A DNA stretch of 64,000 nucleotides, taken from NCBI RefSeq assembly GCF_009933135.1, contig NZ_MAEH01000014.1, forward strand, positions 558,001 through 622,000. The letters run 5' to 3'. The stretch comes from Candidatus Enterococcus leclercqii (GTDB lineage: Bacteria > Bacillota > Bacilli > Lactobacillales > Enterococcaceae). Of this stretch, positions 58,901-64,000 are shown one piece after another. The first letter of the stretch is position 1. Each line of letters begins with the position of its first letter. The notes under the pieces are model-generated. The model saw nothing but the letters and a program-made list of their open reading frames with translations, did no database searches and was not told the origin of the DNA. The position numbers and the translations under genes are program-made.

Positions 58901-59090
58901 CATTCGCAGCGGCAATACACAACTGGTGATCAATACGATGGACAAGAACCGGCAAGGCGCGTCAGAAGACGGCTTTATCATCCGTCGGGAGGCTGTTGAG
59001 CACGGTGTACCGCTCTTCACTTCGTTGGACACTGCCGATGCAATTTTGAAAGTCATGGAAGACCGAGCGTTCTCTACGCAAGCGATTTGA
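55905..59090 (+). CDS. carB: Carbamoyl-phosphate synthase large subunit
   Basis: A 1061-residue enzyme with two ATP-grasp halves: [23 protein letters not shown] at the N-terminus and [19 protein letters not shown] at about residue 556. It phosphorylates bicarbonate and then carbamate. The C-terminal MGS-like allosteric domain (about 930-1061) should bind UMP/PRPP. ATG 55905 shares one base with the carA stop. Bicarbonate demand links it to the carbonic anhydrase gene 3.3 kb downstream. Confidence 0.97.
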   Translation: MPKRTDIKKIMVIGSGPIIIGQAAEFDYAGTQACLALKEEGYEVILVNSNPATIMTDKEIADKVYIEPITFEFVSRILRKENPDALLPTLGGQTGLNMAMELAESGILEELDIELLGTKLSAIDQAEDRDLFKQLMEDLGQPIPESEIVSTVEQAVAFANQIGYPIIVRPAFTLGGTGGGMCDNEEELRTIAENGLKLSPVTQCLIEKSIAGFKEIEYEVMRDSADNAIVVCNMENFDPVGIHTGDSIVFAPSQTLSDYEYQMLRDASLSIIRALKIEGGCNVQLALDPDSFNYYVIEVNPRVSRSSALASKATGYPIAKLAAKIAVGLTLDEMKNPVTETTYAEFEPALDYVVAKIPRWPFDKFESGERVLGTQMKATGEVMAIGRNIEESLLKAVRSLEIGTYHAEIAELATVTDAELTKKMVRAQDDRLFYVTEAIRRGYTIEEIAELTKIDLFFLDKLLHIVEIEQSLAATPKDLDLLKQAKQNGFADKKIGQLWNMTENEIRQLRQEEKLLPVYKMVDTCAAEFESETPYFYSTYEFENESHRSKTPSVLVLGSGPIRIGQGVEFDYATVHSVKAIQAAGYEAIIMNSNPETVSTDFSISDKLYFEPLTLEDVMNVIDLEQPEGVIVQFGGQTAINLAEPLVKAGVKILGTSIEDLDRAENRDLFEQALKALDIPQPPGDTATNKEEAVAIAERIGYPVLVRPSYVLGGRAMEIVENQADLENYMETAVKASPEHPVLVDSYLTGSECEVDAICDGETVLIPGIMEHIERAGVHSGDSMAVYPPQFMSAEIKATIADYTQKLALGLNCIGMMNIQFVIHENKVYVIEVNPRASRTVPFLSKVTGIPMAQIATKAILGTKLKDLGYENGLYPEDKNVHIKAPVFSFTKLQKVDTYLGPEMKSTGEVMGADRSLEKALYKAFEAAGLKIPEFGAVLFTIADDAKEEALALARRFQEVGFSLLATKGTADYFQQQGLAVKPICKISETNCEENVIDLIRSGNTQLVINTMDKNRQGASEDGFIIRREAVEHGVPLFTSLDTADAILKVMEDRAFSTQAI

Positions 59091-59260
59091 TTCATCACAC
59101 ATCAGTTTTTCTAACGGCAAAAGGCCATAGACAAAAGCTGTAATCTATTTGCAAAAGCTATTTTTCTCCGCTCTGTAACCAGGGCAAGTGGGAAAAATAG
59201 CTTTCGCTGAGAATAATGACTGTCGCTTAGGCAACTGCGGCAAACAAAGGGGAGTTTTCA
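59091..59260 (+). other. carB-pyrK spacer with a conserved-looking hairpin
   Basis: This 170-base gap interrupts an otherwise compact operon. AAAGCTATTTTTC (59154-59166) pairs perfectly with GAAAAATAGCTTT (59192-59204) over a 25-base loop. No T-run follows, so it is not a simple terminator, and there is no PyrR loop. An RNA-processing or mRNA-stability element is possible. Confidence 0.55.
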
Positions 59261-61707
<2,447 letters not shown>

Positions 61708-61708
<1 letters not shown>

Positions 61709-62343
61709 TGACAACGATTGAAACTGCTGTAGCTAAAGACCTTTTAGAGATTGAAGCTGTCTTTTTGAGTCCCAATGAACCTTTTACGTGGGCCTCAGGT
61801 ATCAAGAGCCCGATTTATTGTGACAACCGCATTACGATCAGCTATCCGAAAGTTCGCAAGCAGATTGCACAAGGCTTGGCAGAAAAGATTAAAGCCGAAT
61901 ATCCAGATGTGGAAGTCATTGCAGGTGCCGCTACTGGTGGTGTGCCTCATGCTGCTTGGGTGGCGGATATTCTGGATTTGCCAATGGTCTATATTCGTTC
62001 CAAAGCAAAAGATCACGGCAAAGGAAATCAAATAGAAGGGCGCATTCAAAAAGGCCAAAAAATGGTTATTATTGAAGATTTGATTTCTACCGGCGGTTCT
62101 GTTTTGGGGACGGCAGAAGCTGCCAAACGTGAAGGGGCAGAAGTTCTAGCGGTAGCTGCCATTTTTACCTATGAATTGCCAAAAGGAAAAGAAAACTTTG
62201 AAAAGGCGGGCATTCCGCTTTTGACATTGACTAACTATTCTACGTTGATTCAAGCTGCTTTGGAAACTAATTATATTAATGAAGCAGATCTCGAACTTTT
62301 AAAAAAATTCAAGGAAGATCCGAACGGCTGGTTGGCAAATTAA
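61708..62343 (+). CDS. pyrE: Orotate phosphoribosyltransferase
   Basis: A 211-residue PRTase making OMP from orotate. The PRPP motif [13 protein letters not shown] is at about 118-130. ATG 61708 was chosen; an in-frame TTG sits three bases earlier. Last of the ten pyr genes. No terminator is visible before the carbonic anhydrase gene. Confidence 0.96.
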
Positions 62344-62362
62344 GCGGTTTTTGCGGTAAAAT
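62332..62362 (+). promoter_or_regulatory. Possible weak promoter before the carbonic anhydrase gene
   Basis: TTGGCA (62332-62337), 19-base spacer, TAAAAT (62357-62362). Spacing is long, and read-through from the pyr operon is equally likely. Confidence 0.3.
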
Positions 62363-62397
62363 GCAGACAACTCTTTTTTACGAAAGGATTGAGGCAG

Positions 62398-63114
62398 ATG
62401 ATTAAACGGAATATGGATGTTCCGTGGAGCTATCAAGGAGAAAATGGTCCCGAACACTGGCACACTTTATGTGACTGGTATCGAGAAGGGGCTGAGTTTG
62501 CCTACCAATCACCGATCCATCTTCGACACGAAGGGGCTGTTTCAGGGAAACAGGCTGCTTTTGAGAGCCTGCATTTTTCTTACCGAACCGAACGTTTCAC
62601 TGAAAAAGAATTTAAAAATACGATTCACTTTATTCCCTTTGAATGCGAAAGCCATGTGGTTTTTAAAGGTGTGCGCTATGCTCTGACAGATATCCACTAT
62701 CACTTGCCAAGTGAGCATTGGATTGACGGTGAGCAAAAGCCGGTGGAAATTCATCTCGTTCATATGAACAATGAAGGAACCAACTTGGTGGTAGGAGTAC
62801 TGTGTGAGATTGTTCCAGAAATTTTGGAAGAGGGCCCGTTACGGCAATCAGAAATTTGGGATTTGGATCAGCATTTAGAGGTTTTCGATCCAAGCGTGTT
62901 TTTGCCACGATCAAAAAGTCATTTTCACTATGTCGGTTCCTTGACGACTCCACCTACCAAGGGGCCAATCAACTGGTTTGTATTTGACGAGACGACAAAA
63001 CTTTCAAGAGTCTTTTTGTCTCAATTCCAAGAAGAGATTTTGCAAGGAAATAATCGGCCACTTCAAGAGAGTAAAGATCGCAGAATTTATTATTTTGACG
63101 AAGTTGAGGAATAA
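62398..63114 (+). CDS. Alpha-class carbonic anhydrase, no signal peptide
   Basis: A 238-residue alpha-carbonic anhydrase interconverting CO2 and bicarbonate. Zinc ligands are His100 and His102 (DIHYHLPSEHW) and His119 (VEIHLVH). The N-terminal WSYQGENGPEHW, AYQSPI and the late GSLTTPPTKGPINW segments are diagnostic. Bacterial alpha-class enzymes are mostly exported, but here the N-terminus MIKRNMDVPWSY has no hydrophobic signal, so the enzyme should be cytoplasmic. It follows pyrE at 54 bases without a terminator. A role in feeding bicarbonate to CarB is inferred. Confidence 0.93.
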   Translation: MIKRNMDVPWSYQGENGPEHWHTLCDWYREGAEFAYQSPIHLRHEGAVSGKQAAFESLHFSYRTERFTEKEFKNTIHFIPFECESHVVFKGVRYALTDIHYHLPSEHWIDGEQKPVEIHLVHMNNEGTNLVVGVLCEIVPEILEEGPLRQSEIWDLDQHLEVFDPSVFLPRSKSHFHYVGSLTTPPTKGPINWFVFDETTKLSRVFLSQFQEEILQGNNRPLQESKDRRIYYFDEVEE

Positions 63115-63145
63115 AAAAATTCCCGTTGGTCGGTCACAACATATA

Positions 63146-63179
63146 AAAAAGACTCGGCCCCTGATGATCGAGTCTTTTT
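63146..63179 (+). terminator. Terminator between the carbonic anhydrase and rqcH genes
   Basis: AAAAAGACTCG pairs perfectly with CGAGTCTTTTT around a 12-base loop; T-runs on both strands, so it can end both convergent transcripts. Confidence 0.92.
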
Positions 63180-63203
63180 AACGTTCTGTTTGAAAACACA
63201 GGA

Positions 63204-64000
63204 TTATCCTCGAAGTTTAGCTATTTCAGCTTCTTCTGGGGTAACATAAAGGGTTTTCTGATTCTCATAGATGACATACCCTGGTTTGGCACCGTTTGGC
63301 TTACGGATGTATTTCACCTGCACATAGTCAACCGGGACTTGAGCAGAGTTGCGATACTTGGAATAATAAGCCGCCAAATTTGCTGCCTGCATCAGCGTTT
63401 CTTCAGAAGGCGCATCAGTCCGGATGATGACATGAGAGCCTGGGATGTTTTTGGCGTGTAACCAAGTATCCGTCTTGCGAGCCGTTCGCAAAGTCAGTTG
63501 GTCATTTTGCAGATTATTTTTTCCAACCAAGATTTCAGTGCCATCTGAAGCATGAAATACTTCTGGCTGTGAAGGTTTCTCTTTGCGCTTTTTCGGATTA
63601 CGATTTCTGATATAGCCTTGAGCGGTCAATTCTTCGCGAATCACTGATAAATCCATCGGCCCAGCGATTTCTAATTGCGCCAGTACAGATTCCAGATAAG
63701 CGATTTCCGCCTTGGTTTCAGCAATCTGTTGATAGACCAGCTTGACGGCATTTTTAAGCTTTTGATAGCGCGTAAAATACTTCTGGGCATTTTGGTTAGG
63801 AGTCAGCGCCGGATCCAGTTGGATAGACAACAGGCGATCTTCATCGTAATAATTAGCAACTTCGACTGTTTTAGCACCGCGGGGAACTTGATATAAAAAG
63901 GTAGTTAACAGTTCGCCTTTTTGGCGGAAATCTTCGGCATTTTCCGAATCTTTTAAGGTCTGTTCCCGCTTTGCCAGCTTACTGCGGTTGCGCTTCAATT
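63204..64000 (-). CDS. rqcH: RqcH/NFACT family protein, C-terminal part (5' end outside window)
   Basis: About 264 residues of the C-terminal half; the frame is open to the right edge, so the start lies outside. The coiled-coil middle (YQKLKNAVKLVYQQIAETKAEI) is followed by the NFACT-R domain (EILVGKNNLQNDQLTLRTARK, TWLHAKNIPGSHVII). Such proteins bind stalled 50S subunits and add alanine tails in ribosome quality control, and were earlier called fibronectin-binding proteins. The family's N-terminal domain is not visible. Confidence 0.92.
   Translation of the reverse strand, partial: LKRNRSKLAKREQTLKDSENAEDFRQKGELLTTFLYQVPRGAKTVEVANYYDEDRLLSIQLDPALTPNQNAQKYFTRYQKLKNAVKLVYQQIAETKAEIAYLESVLAQLEIAGPMDLSVIREELTAQGYIRNRNPKKRKEKPSQPEVFHASDGTEILVGKNNLQNDQLTLRTARKTDTWLHAKNIPGSHVIIRTDAPSEETLMQAANLAAYYSKYRNSAQVPVDYVQVKYIRKPNGAKPGYVIYENQKTLYVTPEEAEIAKLRG

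Noticed and set aside
59091-59260. Second PyrR attenuator before pyrK
   Set aside because: No match to the PyrR loop consensus and no terminator T-run.

Overview
The window is a continuous stretch of chromosome from a low-to-moderate GC Gram-positive coccus of the order Lactobacillales, most likely an Enterococcus. The evidence is the divergent ebsB/ebsA pair, the Firmicutes-type order recU-ponA / ypsA-gpsB-rnpB-rlmL-like, a PyrR-controlled pyr operon with a class 1B dihydroorotate dehydrogenase (pyrK-pyrD), a Gram-positive T-box in front of alaS, and strong AGGAGG-type ribosome binding sites. No insertion sequence, phage gene, CRISPR array, tRNA or rRNA was seen. The gene content reads as core genome rather than an accessory island. 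Both ends cut a gene: a MupG/DUF871-type protein on the left and an RqcH/NFACT protein on the right.

Layout. 1-5000: the DUF871 tail, a ParB/sulfiredoxin-like protein, a Nudix hydrolase, a membrane-anchored alpha/beta hydrolase, an acetyltransferase, an unknown anchored protein and a D-2-hydroxyacid dehydrogenase. 5100-12900: obgE, a glycine-rich membrane protein, rnz, a short-chain dehydrogenase, a LapA-domain protein, recJ and apt. 12900-14550: an SOS locus with lexA, a LexA-controlled 67-residue membrane protein and a DUF896 protein. 14600-20300: tkt, a LysM glucosaminidase, perR-ridA, dnaD and nth. 20400-28600: ponA and recU (minus strand), then ypsA, gpsB, RNase P RNA, a THUMP methyltransferase, an M32 carboxypeptidase and an HD phosphohydrolase. 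28600-38900: small unknowns, a VanZ-RDD fusion, cshB, an acetyltransferase, an FGE-like protein, a second Nudix protein, T-box plus alaS, and a cation diffusion facilitator. 38900-49000: cls, ebsB/ebsA, an RpiR regulator with a beta-glucoside PTS IIC and a 6-phospho-beta-glucosidase, fhs, a MazG-like protein, and an RX4H (HEPN-like)-CBS protein. 49050-63100: lspA-rluD and the pyr operon (pyrR-pyrP-pyrB-pyrC-carA-carB-pyrK-pyrD-pyrF-pyrE), followed by an alpha-carbonic anhydrase.

How the genes work together. The pyr operon encodes all of de novo UMP synthesis plus uracil uptake under one PyrR attenuator. The carbonic anhydrase right behind it could supply bicarbonate to the carbamoyl-phosphate synthetase. 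RecU, RecJ, Nth and the LexA locus are repair functions. PonA, GpsB, the glucosaminidase and LspA act at the envelope. The most interesting candidate for an undescribed system is the small membrane protein at 13022-13225: a near-consensus promoter with one LexA box in its spacer and a second at the start site makes it a strong candidate for an SOS-induced membrane effector, in the place where other Firmicutes carry the division inhibitors YneA or SosA.
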